A stretch of DNA of 64,000 nt from Ypsolopha sequella (GCA_934047225.1 OW204000.1:14712001-14776000); one strand, 5' to 3'; shown: positions 13,581 to 22,738, counted from the first letter of the stretch. The notes: generated by a model from the letters alone, not told the origin. Made by a program: numbers and translations.

Positions 13581-14660
13581 GTGGGGGTGTCGATTCCAAG
13601 GTATTGCTTGAAAAATTGAAAATTCCGGACGATTCCTACGGTCCTTCGATTTCGATTCCTACGGTTCCGATGCCTTCGGTCTTCCTAGAATGACATCGGA
13701 TATGACTCTGGTAGCCACGATGTCGTGCTCGGCCTCACCATTAGATCCGAAGAAATGTCCGATCAATTTTTTTTTGAAAAAGTGTCAAAATCCCTGTCGT
13801 TTGTCAAAAAGTGTCAAACTTGACAGTGGATTCGTAATCAGCAACCCCACTTGCTCCTGGATACTTAGTTTCAAGCGAATCGGAGCACTTTTTTGGACCT
13901 GTTAAAAAAATGTCAAAACCTGTCAAATGTCAAATTTTTAAATGCGGTTCGGTAGCCCTTGGCGAACAAATTACTAAAGTCAAAACCGCAACTCGCTAGG
14001 ACTTACGGTTCGGGAGATATGGCCGATCAAAGTTTTTGCAAAAAAAAAATTTTTTAATTTTTTTTATTTTATTTTATTTTCAGGTAGATCTCGTCGAGCC
14101 CTTTTCTTAGAGTACCATGAACATGGGTCTAGCTTCAGCCGTTTGAGAGATACGGGCCGTTAAAGTTTTGACACCGGGGGGGGGGGCTACATCTCGGCGA
14201 GACCTTTTCTTAGACACCCATCAACAAGGGTCTAACTCAAGCCGTCTAGGAGATACGGGCCGTTAAAGTTTTGACATTAAAAAAAAAAAAAAAACTTTTT
14301 TGGCACCCTATGGACCGACCTCCGTTCCGAAGATATGGCCAAAACAAATTTTTTTTCGGTACATCCCTTAAAAAAAAAAGGCAATTTTTCCCATCCCTAG
14401 TACCCAGGCACATCACTACGGACTGCGCCCGCTCGCGCTTCGCACTCGCTTGCTTGTACGGACGAACTTTGCCCGCTCGTTCTGTCAATAATGTCAAAAA
14501 TGACAATTTTTCCCATCCCTAGTACCCAGGTACATCACTACGCCCTACGGGCTCGCCTACTCACTTGCAAAACTCCCATACAACGACCCGCCTCACTAAA
14601 ACGTCAAAAAACCATGTCAAATGTCAAAAAATGTCAAATGTCAAGGTTTTTCCCCACTCA
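13581..14660. repeat. Repeat array related to 5160-5700
   Basis: This carries the same subunits as the 5.2-kb locus (AGATCTCGTCGAG, ATGGGTCTAGCTTCAGCCGT, GAGATACGGGCCGTTAAAGT) plus many short TGTCAAA-containing lines and copies of TTTTTCCCATCCCTAGTACC near 14383 and 14507. Poly-A, poly-T and poly-G runs (14041-14080, 14178-14186, 14279-14295) separate the subunits. Nothing in it looks protein-coding. Confidence 0.7.
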
Positions 14661-14788
14661 CAATTACACACCCGACATTCCGTACATACATCACTATCAT
14701 GTCAGAAGACTCTTTCAAACTAAACAACCATGTCAGTCAGTCAGTGAGTCAGTTACCGTTTTGTAGTAGCTTTATATTATATATTATA

Positions 14789-14813
14789 GTCAATCAATCA
14801 ATCAATCAATCAA
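14789..14813 (+). repeat. (TCAA)n microsatellite
   Basis: Six uninterrupted copies of the tetranucleotide follow directly after the repeat array, possibly as its tail. Confidence 0.85.
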
Positions 14814-14873
14814 CTGGCCAATTACAGGAAAACTATAGCGATTTAAAATAAGTTGAACACAAATGAGAAATAT

Positions 14874-14925
14874 AAAAAAAACCGGCCAAGTGCGAGTCGG
14901 GCCACGCGCAGTGTAGGGTTCCGTT
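14874..14925 (+). repeat. Lepidopteran interspersed repeat end (CGGCCAAGTGCGAGTCGG)
   Basis: The core AAAACCGGCCAAGTGCGAGT with GTAGGGTTCCG downstream is a motif repeated through the window: 17943 (variant CGGCCAAGCACGAGTCGG), 51980 (CGGTCAAGTGCGAGTAGG) and, inverted, 62975-63006. It marks one terminus of a very common non-autonomous repeat. Confidence 0.75.
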
Positions 14926-14948
14926 GGTATCATATACCTAGTAGGTAT

Positions 14949-16320
14949 TAAGGCGATTACCGTCGCCAAATTAGCAGCTCGATATTTGTCAGTACGAATA
15001 TCAACGGAAACGACATTGAAATAACGTTAAGGCGCTCTTATTCCAAAATCAGTAATTTCAAAGTCAAATAGAACTTTCAAATATCGTCTAAAACTTTCAA
15101 AAAAAAATAGGCAATATAGTTAGACCCTTTATCTAGGTCTTCCACGCATGTGTTACACGATCAGATAAACTTTGCTCGATATAAATAATTCACGAACACA
15201 GTATGTAATAAGACCTTTCAAATCATGCCATTTTCATAATTCCACTATTTTATTAACAAAATATATCTGGTAATATTGCTCTTTAAATTTTCTAGGTCGA
15301 CCACGTAAGTGGGTTTTAATAAACATATCCCTTATTTTTAAACAATTTAAAAACCGATAAAAACAACGAAAAAGTACAAAAGTGTGGTTATTTTCTTTAC
15401 TCCTTACACGTAAAGAAAAAGACAGAGAGTCACTCTTCTGGGATAAGAGCGCCTTAATATCAGCGCGCAATGCATAGTAGCTGTTACGACGCTCGCTGCG
15501 TCCTTGAAAGGGCGAAATAGGAGAAAATTATACTTTTCACTTGGACGTGATTGTTCGATTGAATAATCCTATGTTATGTTTATAGCTATCAAGTTTATCT
15601 ATTTATCGAAGCATAAATGAATTCAATCGGCCAAGCCACTTAGGAGCAGTAGGAAATTCAAGCCAAAAACACCATTTAATTAATACATTTTTTCATGTAG
15701 AAGTTTTGGCGGTATGAAATAGAAAAATGTTGCATATGTTGTCTAAGAGCTGATTATTCATATTACTTTTTTTCATTGTTTTTGGTTTGGCCGTAAACGA
15801 GGAGTAGGCTTTAGAAAGTACCCATTTGGCGATAGTAAGGCCCTTAAGGCGATTACCATCGCCAAATTAGCAGCTCGATATTTGTCTGTACGAATATCAA
15901 CGGAAAAGACATTGAAATAACGTTCATATTAGCGCACAATGCGTGGTGGCTGTTACGACGCTCGCTGCGTCCTTGAGAGGGCGAAATAGGAGAAAATAAT
16001 ACTTTTCACAAGGACGTGATTGTTCGATTGAATAATCCTATGTTATATTTATAGCTATCAAGTTTATCTATTTATCAAAGCATAAATTTACTAAACCAAA
16101 AAAACTGCTTAGGAGCAGTAGGGAATTCAAGCCAAAAAAACACCATTCAGTTAAAACGATTTTTCATGTAGAAGTTTTGGTGGTACGAAAAAGAAAAATG
16201 TTGCATTTGTTGTCATAGAGTTGATAATCCATAATACATTTTTTCAATATTTTTGGTTTGGCCATAAGAGAGGAGTAGGCTTTAGAAAGTACCCATTTGG
16301 TGATATTAAGCGCCTTAAAA
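14949..16320 (+). repeat. Two direct copies of a repeat, the first interrupted by a TTAA element
   Basis: GGCGATTACC(G/A)TCGCCAAAT, GCAGCTCGATATTTGTC and CGACATTGAAATAACGTT start at 14952 and again at 15848. Both copies continue through GCTGTTACGACGCTCGCTGC, CTTTTCAC and GACGTGATTGTTCGATTG and end with GTACCCATTTGG(C/T)GATA. Copy one carries the 423-bp insertion at 15031-15453; copy two lacks it. Confidence 0.85.
15031..15453. mobile_element. TTAA-target MITE (piggyBac-like non-autonomous element)
   Basis: The ends are GGCGCTCTTATTCC at 15031 and GGGATAAGAGCGCC ending at 15453, an inverted repeat of 14 bp with one mismatch. TTAA flanks both sides (15027-15030 and 15454-15457). The sister repeat at about 15925 has no insertion and reads AACGTTCATATTAGCG where this copy reads AACG-TTAA-element-TTAA-TATCAGCG, so the empty site is visible. 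TTAA duplications are characteristic of piggyBac elements (Kolobok also uses TTAA). No transposase is encoded. Confidence 0.85.
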
Positions 16321-16533
16321 AGATGATCTTAAAAATATATATCGTGGCTATATTTACTTGCATCTACTTCGAGAAATCCTTGGAAAACCACAAAAATGTA
16401 TGCCCTCCCCCTTTTCTCTAAAACTGGTTGACCGAAAAATATTTAAAAAATCATGATAATAGGTGTTTACGTAAAGATTACAGGAAAAATATAGTGACTG
16501 AGAAATTCACAAAAAAACATGACAAAATTAAAT
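16321..16533. other. Non-coding DNA
   Basis: Short AT-rich stretch between the duplicated repeat and the protein remnant; nothing recognised. Confidence 0.4.
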
Positions 16534-16878
16534 TCATTGTCCGCGAGTTCGTTGCAAAATAGGTATGCAAGAATTTGCAAAATCAAAGGTATTAGGTTCT
16601 TTTGATGTCCATTCTTCTGACACGTTCTTTTTTCTGTATGCAGCTACACTTTTGCTATCGATGTAAAGCAATCTGCACTTTCGATGTAATATCTTTTCTT
16701 GGAAGCCTTCAAACAAAACATGTTTTCCATCTCGTCGTTCTTGGCTTGCACTTATTAATCTTTGTAAACCCTGTTTTTTTACAGTCACAATGTCTGAAGC
16801 AAGATAATTCCCACAAATATGGCACTTTTCATTCATCTTGCTTGACGCCGCCTCGCTGTATGAACTGCGCGCGGGCAA
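16534..16878 (-). pseudogene. N-terminal zinc-binding piece of a transposon protein
   Basis: The 114-residue frame contains CHICGNYLASDIVTVKKQGL, then LISASQERRDGKH and ILHRKCRLLY. The spacing C-x2-C ... V-T-V-K-x-x-G-L-x-x-L-I-x-A-S-x-x-R-x-D-G ... H-x-x-C-R resembles, from memory, the N-terminus of large uncharacterised insect and cnidarian transposon proteins that also carry an XPG-like nuclease segment and a CXC zinc cluster. Pieces of such a protein's later part are at 58100-59773 in this window. Here the frame stops after about 100 residues and no continuation was found. It starts directly inside the right arm of the long-inverted-repeat element, as expected for that element's own gene. 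Two in-frame starts are possible (16878 and, 14 codons in, 16836); the second directly precedes NEKCHICG. Confidence 0.55.
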
Positions 16879-16996
16879 ACAAACTCCATACCTAGGTCAG
16901 TGGAACGCCCCGCACCCCACCACTTCGCCCCGCGCGGCCCTTTGTACGACGCGGCGACGCCGACACGCTAAAATCAAAGCGAGCCGACCAGGGGCT

Positions 16997-17148
16997 CTAC
17001 CGCGTAATTCTCATTTGTATCAACTTCAAGCAAATGCATGCGCAATTCCACGCGTGCAAAAGAGATGGCATGTTAGGCGGGCGTCGTCGCACGCACGTCA
17101 AATTTCAATCTCAAATTGATGTTGATGAAAATGAGAATTACGCGGTAG
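16997..17148. mobile_element. 152-bp hairpin MITE in the right arm
   Basis: The ends CTACCGCGTAATTCTCATTT (16997) and AAATGAGAATTACGCGGTAG (to 17148) are perfect 20-bp inverted repeats, and the pairing continues inward (GTATCAACTTCAA against TTGATGTTGATGA). The left arm of the surrounding long-inverted-repeat element lacks this segment, so it arrived after the arms formed. Confidence 0.85.
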
Positions 17149-17779
17149 ACCCACGGAGCGTCTCCGATTGGCACGTGGCCTGGCGTCCGCCCCGGCCCCG
17201 CGCTTTACCCCGCGCCTTTGTTTTATATGCCATGATCATAGAAATTATGTTTTCTTAAAATTACAGGTACGATTTTTTCTAATGATTTGAATGCTGATCG
17301 GGTGTGTTATTATGATAATGTAGCCGCCAACTTTTGAATTCTAATTTTGTATTTCTCATAATATGAAAAGAAACTTAATTAAACCGAAAAGCAAACTAAA
17401 TAAATTTCTAATATTTCTATAATAGGTCAAGATAAATAATACCATGTGATGTAAATAAACTGAAGTCCCTCTAATTCTATATTGAAAGAGTATTTCACAA
17501 TTTTCAGTTTACCTAAGTTCCATGAATGCAATATTTCTAATAAATGAATAACAACAAAATACGCATATTTTATGTCAGATACAATCTAAACTTTCAATTC
17601 TAAGTTTGTAATGACCCTTATAATTAAATAATTGCAAATACCTAAATAATAGCTACAGCAACGTCCTAAATTTTCTAAGTTTTTAATATAATCTTTAAAT
17701 ATATATAGTTAATTAACTGTGCAAATATAAACAATTTTAATAATATCATAAGTACGAATCGTACTGCTACGCGCCTATT

Positions 17780-17942
17780 GATCAAGTTCAGTCTGGAAAA
17801 CCGCTCATTGAATTGACAATTTTTATCTTGCTTCCCACAGATTATAAAATAATCTTTGCTTTTTGACACTTGAAAGTAGGGTAACGCCATCTGTGTTTAC
17901 TTCTGAAAGCTTGATCAAGTTCAGTCTGGAAAACCGCTCATT
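17780..17942 (+). repeat. 103-bp segment bracketed by a 30-bp direct repeat
   Basis: GATCAAGTTCAGTCTGGAAA plus 10 more bases occurs at 17780-17809 and again, identically, at 17913-17942. Between them lies a 103-bp segment (GACAATTTTTATCTTGCTTC ... TTCTGAAAGCTT) that also occurs in the same orientation at about 10376-10480, outside the left arm of the long-inverted-repeat element. The bracketed copy looks inserted or gene-converted. Confidence 0.7.
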
Positions 17943-18539
17943 CGGCCAAGCACGAGTCGGACTTGCGCAAGAAGGTACCTACACCCTTAATGCCTACACC
18001 ACAAAATATGGTTTCGTATAATAAATTTAGGTTCCCTAAAAATATTATGGGAATTAACAACAGTGTAGATTCAACAGCAATATCAAGGGCGACAAAAAAC
18101 AAGGCACTAAAATGGTAGCGCCTGACAAACAATTCGGCTCCCTCTGAGTACGGAACAATAACTTTTATTATTTAAAACTTGTCTGTATTACCGTATTTAA
18201 GATAGAGCTAAAACAAACAACATTAAAATTTAGTAAACCACTTTGCATTTTTTTTTTGGAAAAATTAAAAATAGAAGATAAAAAGAAAAATATTTACGCT
18301 ACATGCGTCCGATAACCCTAGCGCCGAAATGCTCCGCGGTAACGATGTATAAGGTATAGGTACTGACCAATAAGAAAAACACCTGCAGTCTGTTTCCTTC
18401 ATCCTTCGAATAACATTATTTTGTCATGGTATTTTATACTGGTATAAAACAATCCATAATCATTTCGTTAAACACAACGGACCAACGGACTGAACGGACT
18501 AACACGAAGTCCGATCGGTCCGTGGTCCGCGGACACGCT
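17943..18539. other. Interspersed repeat end plus non-coding DNA
   Basis: It opens with CGGCCAAGCACGAGTCGGAC, a variant of the common lepidopteran repeat end, followed by AT-rich DNA without genes. From 18480 it becomes GTCCG/CGGAC-rich, the subterminal region of the 9259-18621 insertion. Confidence 0.5.
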
Positions 18540-18639
18540 CACGGTTGAAAATGTCCTATTTGATGATTTAGGACTTTTCGGTCTTTTACAGACTTTTTAT
18601 TTGGTCCATGTGACAGCTCTGCTGAAGCTGAAGCGGCTC

Positions 18640-18904
18640 TCCCGCCACACGGTACTGGTAGTGGTGTTGCGGAGTACGCGCGAGGCTTAATGTCAACACA
18701 GCACTTCTTTACATTGAAGTACAGCTTGTTCTTTTGGCTCCACTGGACTACCCTGTCTATGTCCCCCTGAAGTCTATCTTGATCTACTATGTCTTTTATC
18801 TCCATCACCAGTTTCCAGTCGTTAGCAAAAGTTGAAGTTGGCAATTTCGGCCTATTTTGACGCCCAAGACAAATCTTTTTTTTTCGACGTTTAGTAAAGC
18901 CCAT
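18640..18904 (-). pseudogene. Non-LTR reverse transcriptase fragment, YxDD-region part
   Basis: The minus strand encodes LPTSTFANDWKLVMEIKDI, then DQDRLQGDIDRVVQWSQKN and KLYFNVKKCCVDI. In Jockey/CR1-group elements the pattern is FADDxKLxxxI then LQxDIDRxxxWSxxNxLxFNxxKC; here the catalytic DD is degraded to ND. It belongs upstream of the piece at 8773-9250. Removing the insertion and one copy of its target duplication rejoins a readable minus-strand frame across the junction, with a frameshift farther upstream. Confidence 0.78.
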
Positions 18905-18913
18905 GAACCTATG

Positions 18914-19064
18914 CCGATTCCGAAGGCTTTAATTTTAGTTTTAGTGATGTCAAAATTAAATTTTCTTCGTTGCAAAATAGTCCTTAGGTTTTAGGAACAG
19001 AAGTTAAGTTACTTTGGAAAATTTCAAGTTTTGACAGCACTATAACTAAAATTAAAGCCTTCGG
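18914..19064. mobile_element. MITE, GAAGGCTTTAATTTTAG family, copy 1
   Basis: Terminal inverted repeats CGATTCCGAAGGCTTTAATT and AATTAAAGCCTTCGG enclose a 151-bp element; the inverted pairing extends to TTTTAGTTTTAGTGATGTCA against TGACAGCACTATAACTAAAA. Other copies are at 19071-19226, 23442-23617 and 60496-61549. Confidence 0.85.
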
Positions 19065-19070
19065 TAAAAA

Positions 19071-19226
19071 CGATTCTGAAGGCTTTAATTTTAGTATTAG
19101 TGCTGTCAAAACTAAATTTTCTTCATTGCAAAATGGTCCTTAAGCGTGAGAAACAGAAGCTAAATTACTTTGGCATCTTTATAGTTTTGACAGCACTAAA
19201 ACTAAAATTAAAGCCTTCAGAATCGG
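19071..19226. mobile_element. MITE, GAAGGCTTTAATTTTAG family, copy 2
   Basis: The ends are CGATTCTGAAGGCTTTAATT and AATTAAAGCCTTCAGAATCG, a perfect 20-bp pair. It sits seven bases from copy 1 in tandem and shares the internal segment AAATTTTCTTC(A/G)TTGCAAAAT. A further piece of the internal segment is at 19811-19845. Confidence 0.88.
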
Positions 19227-19474
19227 CTACAGAATCTGCTTTAAATTATCAAGTTATTTGACAGATGTATTAAATGTTTTAGGGTTAAGGGAGAATACAT
19301 TGAAAAGGAAAAATAGTTTAATATTTCATTTCATTATCCTTCCCCGCCATTCCGCGAACTAAACTTGTTTAACTAAAAATAAATTAAATTTAGAATGTAA
19401 TGTTATGTGTAAAGGAAAATTAATTATTCTTTCTCCATGTTTCAATGATATGTGTGCATTATTTTTTACATAAC

Positions 19475-19660
19475 AGCGACTGTAGCTCAGGGGTAGGTAG
19501 AACGCTGGCCTCTCAATCTTGAGATCCAGATTCGATTCTCGGTTGGGCATGCACCAATGAGTTTTTCTCGGAATTTCTTGCTGAACGGTGAAGGAAAACA
19601 TCGTAAGGAAACCTGCATTCCCTAAAAAGAATGTATTTGTGCCCTAAGTACGGATAGGGC
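19475..19660 (+). repeat. tRNA-derived SINE
   Basis: The A-box-like TGTAGCTCAGGGGTAGGTAG at 19481 and B-box-like GATTCGATTCT at 19532 are correctly spaced for an RNA polymerase III internal promoter, and the head ends GGTTGGGCATGCA. The presumptive acceptor strands do not pair, so it is not a working tRNA. The tail GGTGAAGGAAAACATCGT then AAGGAAACCTGCATTCC is a body I associate with lepidopteran tRNA-headed SINEs. Confidence 0.82.
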
Positions 19661-20357
19661 TCACCACCCATCACGTTTAGACGTAATAATTGTCGGTGAA
19701 TCGTGGGTGTATCGAGCATGGACTGTGACTCGCATTTCACACTCGGAACACCTCTGACTGATACCCCGTCGGGGATTCATGTCGTGACGATATATTTTTG
19801 AAATTTGTTGCTGTTGAGACTAAATTTTCTTCATTGCAAAATAGTTAATATTTCTAGGAACATAAGCTCCTCCAATGACCACTCTCTTGTGTCAGCAATT
19901 CAGAATTGTATTTTTTGAGGTGCAGCATTTTTTGGTGGAATGGTGGTTTGCTAAATACCAAAGTAAATATTGGTGTCGATTCAGTGTAGTGTAACACAAT
20001 TTAACTTCAGGACTAAACATAATTGAAGCTTTCTGTCTTTTTCTTTCTGTATCAAAAAGACAAAGACAGGAAGTTTTAAAATAAGGTTTGTCCTGTGAAA
20101 ATAAGTTGAATTGTGTTACACCGAATCGACACCATTGTTAAGCCAGCAAACAGTTTTTCTTCCAAAAGATTCCAGTTAAGAAATTTCTAAATAAAGTTAC
20201 CTAAATAAAAGAAAAACGTATTCTCGAATTACTTTATTATTAAACATGAAGAAACCCAGTTTTGTAAAATGTTTCAATTACTTGTACATTACAATAAAGT
20301 AATATGGAATGGTGTACCAAAGGACATTTTCATTAATTTGCACTTATCTAATTGTAT
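19661..20357. other. Non-coding DNA with an inverted repeat
   Basis: No gene. GGTGTCGATTCAGTGTAGTG followed by TAACACAATT (19971) is inverted at 20105-20135 (AATTGTGTTACACCGAATCG then ACACC). AAGCTTTCTGTC and GACAGGAAGTTTT form a nested pair, so 19971-20135 is a small fold-back element of about 165 bp. Confidence 0.6.
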
Positions 20358-20363
20358 TTTATT
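20358..20363 (-). promoter_or_regulatory. Candidate poly(A) signal of the acidic-protein gene
   Basis: AATAAA on the minus strand, 24 bases past the stop codon. That is close, but further candidates lie downstream (for example near 20234). Confidence 0.35.
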
Positions 20364-20386
20364 TTAAAAAGAAGCTTATCCGTAAT

Positions 20387-22385
20387 CTACTTGTCCCTTA
20401 CTTTAAGAAGATCGTTTAGATCTAGTGCTACACATATTTCTTTAGAGTCGGTACGCGGGTTTCTGTCCAGGATTTCTGTTATTGGGTAGTAATTGTCACG
20501 GTTGTCAACATTCCACCCTGAATACTGAAAATATAAATATTTAATTATAGTTAATGGTAAACTATACATTCAATATTTTCAAACAAAAATAAACAAAAGA
20601 AGAGTTATATATTTGATGACATCATTAACAAAGAATAATATTCATTGAATAAAACCCTACTAGTAAACACTTACCACACAAGTACATTTGTGCAGGATCT
20701 TTCCACTGGATTCCATGGGAATGAATTTTTGTAATAACGCCTTCCCATCAATTTTCCACAAGTTAAGTTCGTCCAACTTTGAAAGGATAGTGTCGCCTTC
20801 CCATTTCACATCTGATTTCAATAGAACAAAGTTCCCAGACTGAAACGTAAAAAGAGTTATAGAATGTCATTGTTGTGTTAATTCTGTTTATGTTAATTAT
20901 TTCCCAGATACTAAATTGTAACTTGGCCTTTATTTGACACTTACATGGAAATGTTTTGGTACATCTTTAGATTGGCTAGAATCAGATTTGTTGCCATCGG
21001 ATCCATTCTTCTCATCGTCAGAGCCCTCTTCGTCATCAAGATCTTCATCCTCCCCCTCTTCATCCTCGTCCCCATCCTCTTCCTCCTCTGATTCATCCCC
21101 CTTCTTTTTCTTTTTGGAATTATTTAGAGAAGCTTTTGCCCCTCGCTTGCGAGCACGACCAGTACCAGGCTGTTCATTCTGGGAATTGCAATATTTCACG
21201 ATCAGTTTCATTTCATGGTTTCTTAGAAAATAAATTAATCAGGACGCCAATTTCTTACAGTAAAATGTTAAGGTGTGTGTTAGAACATGGCTGACAGTAG
21301 TGACCATGACCGAAAATGGTTAGAGCCAATCATTATCATGCTGACTCAACTTTTTCCTAAATAGAAATTCGGAAGTATGCATTGCCGCTAGCGGTGCTCT
21401 AGTAAGATTGGATGCGGTTCCATGAGAACTCACATGACTATCATGTCAAAAACTTGAATATCACTTGATTGGTCTACTTAAATATTGAAACGTTTATGCA
21501 GTAGGTAACAGCATGAGGTGCTAGTAACTAAATTTAAATCCTTGTCAGAAGATTTTGTTTGTTTTGTTTTTTTTTTGCCAGTGTTAGGTCTACAGAAGTT
21601 ATACTGCAAAAAGCCAAAAATAAGTGTCACATTGAGTAGAGCATATTAACTTTACATGTAAGTAAAAAAGGGAGTGGAGTGAAGCAGAGGGTAGCGAGTG
21701 ACCTAGTTTTAACAGAAATCATGACACACACAAAACTTCTTATTGTTATTCAATTCAGGGCACCGCTCCCAAACATACCATAGTGCCACTATCGTTTTCT
21801 ATTGGAAGTGAATAATTTGCCACTATTGACGGTACTGCATACAGTCTTACTAAAGAACCGCTAGTGGTGTTGCATACACTTCCTAGAAATTATATATAAG
21901 TTTATGCAATCATTGCAGTTTATGCCCTACTACGTTAAATCAAATGGAAACCTTGATGTAGGTACCAAAAATACCAAAAAACAGTTGAACTTTACCTTAC
22001 GAATATGTACTCAATATCATTTGGTCATCCTGGTAAAGCGCTAGTATATAATTCATATCACCTGGATGAAACATTTCATGATGATAATGACCCAGCTAAC
22101 CTTTAACACAGACTAGTATCTGACATTTTCACCATTTGCTTACAGAACAAGTAATCGTTTACAAGTATCAATCGCTTGACCAAAATCACTAAATACCATG
22201 CTATTGTAGAATTCAATACAGGAATAGTCATATTGTAAGACGAAAACAACATAATTAAAGCTTACGGAGTCGGCATCCGGCGTCCAATCTTCACCAGAGT
22301 CCTGGAATTCTTCCGGCTCGCCACCGCCTTCGGAACCACCATCTGAGTCTTCGTCGTTTTTCTTTAGGGATTTACGCTTACGCAT
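20387..22385 (-). CDS. Acidic, lysine/serine-rich nuclear-type protein, four exons, not recognised
   Basis: The minus-strand join 22385-22266, 21178-20945, 20839-20675, 20524-20387 gives a 218-residue protein. All introns have GT donors (GTAAGC, GTAAGT, GTAAGT) and AG acceptors after pyrimidine tracts, and all junctions are phase 0. Residues 1-9 are basic (MRKRKSLKK). Residues 10-118 are low-complexity with basic patches (RARKRGAKA, KKKKK) and a run of Glu/Asp/Ser acidic blocks. Residues 119-218 are a compact, ordinary-composition domain starting SGNFVLLKSDVKWEGD, containing LWKIDGKALLQKF and HKCTCVYSGWNVDN, and ending DLNDLLKVRDK. Such architecture (a disordered, charged, likely phosphorylated N-terminal half plus a small C-terminal domain) suggests a chromatin-associated or nucleolar protein, but I do not recognise the family. 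A 5' UTR intron is possible (acceptor-like TTTGTTTCAG near 22422). Intron 1 hosts a MITE. Confidence 0.75.
21361..21890. mobile_element. 530-bp MITE in intron 1 of the acidic-protein gene
   Basis: The left end has GGAAGTATGCATTGCCGCTA, GCGGTGCTCTAGTAAGATTG; the right end has CTTACTAAAGAACCGCTAGT then GGTGTTGCATACACTTCC, which are inverted, imperfect versions. It is non-coding and diverged, so it looks old. Confidence 0.65.
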
Positions 22386-22738
22386 CTTTACTGTATTCGA
22401 TAGAACCTTTAGTTACCTGAAACAAAACTATGACTATGAAATTACGACAACCCACGCTGCAATAAAATGCAAATGTCGTTCGTTCTTCGTTCGTTTCCAA
22501 AAGCGCTAGAAAGTGTGACCATTGGAAAAATAGAGAATCTGCCACAGACTAGCTGAAAATCTGACGAAAACTAAAGAAAATTACCATAAATATGCCTCAT
22601 ATATTTTCGTGTACATATATGGAATGGGATACAAAAAAACACTTACTTCAAAAAATTTGATATATCATTTTTATTTTGCAAAAACTTAAATTACCGAAGT
22701 ACTTAAACTTTTTAATACGTACAGTCAGCACAGTAGAA
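22386..22738. other. 5' flank of the acidic-protein gene
   Basis: No other gene seen. The flank contains the presumed promoter, but no TATA or initiator motif stands out. Confidence 0.4.

Larger units (their letters stand above)
10483..17777. mobile_element. 7.3-kb element with roughly 0.7-0.9 kb imperfect terminal inverted repeats
   Basis: The left arm (10483 to about 11160) and right arm (about 16940 to 17777) are reverse complements over their length. Examples: TAGGCGCGTAGC at 10483 pairs with CTACGCGCCTA ending at 17777; TTGTATCTGACATAAAATAT at 10687 pairs with ATATTTTATGTCAGATACAA near 17564; and the GC-rich GCGCGGGGTGAAGCGCGGG at 11056 pairs with CCGCGCTTTACCCCGCGCC near 17200. The right arm holds an extra hairpin element (16997-17148) absent from the left. 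Immediately inside the right arm, on the minus strand, begins a protein remnant (16534-16878). The interior (11160-16530) is otherwise non-coding and filled by other repeats. I infer a large, decayed DNA transposon; the superfamily is uncertain (see the protein remnant). Confidence 0.7.
9259..18621. mobile_element. Candidate 9.4-kb hAT-like TIR insertion carrying nested elements
   Basis: The two ends are inverted copies: left CAGAGCTGTCACATGGACC then AAATAAAAGTC, right GACTTTTTATTTGGTCCATG then TGACAGCTCTG. Both start with CAG as hAT termini do. Immediately outside are CTGCAGCG (9251-9258) and CTGAAGCT (18622-18629), which agree at six of eight positions and could be a decayed 8-bp target duplication. 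Subterminal regions on both sides are rich in GTCCG/CGGAC motifs (9300-9420 and 18480-18560), as expected for transposase binding sites. The flanks on both sides are pieces of one reverse transcriptase in consistent order. No transposase remains. The span contains at least the elements annotated at 10483-17777 and 15031-15453. Boundaries are well supported; the hAT assignment is inference. Confidence 0.6.

Noticed and set aside
15234..15470. A 78-codon minus-strand frame inside the TTAA element
   Set aside because: It runs across the element's own end into flanking DNA and resembles no transposase.
10483..17777. A Polinton/Maverick, because of the long inverted ends
   Set aside because: No DNA polymerase B, integrase, packaging ATPase or capsid sequence is present.
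19475..19560. A second possible true tRNA gene
   Set aside because: The A and B boxes are fine, but the 5' GCGACTG and 3' TTGGGCA cannot form an acceptor stem, and a SINE body follows.
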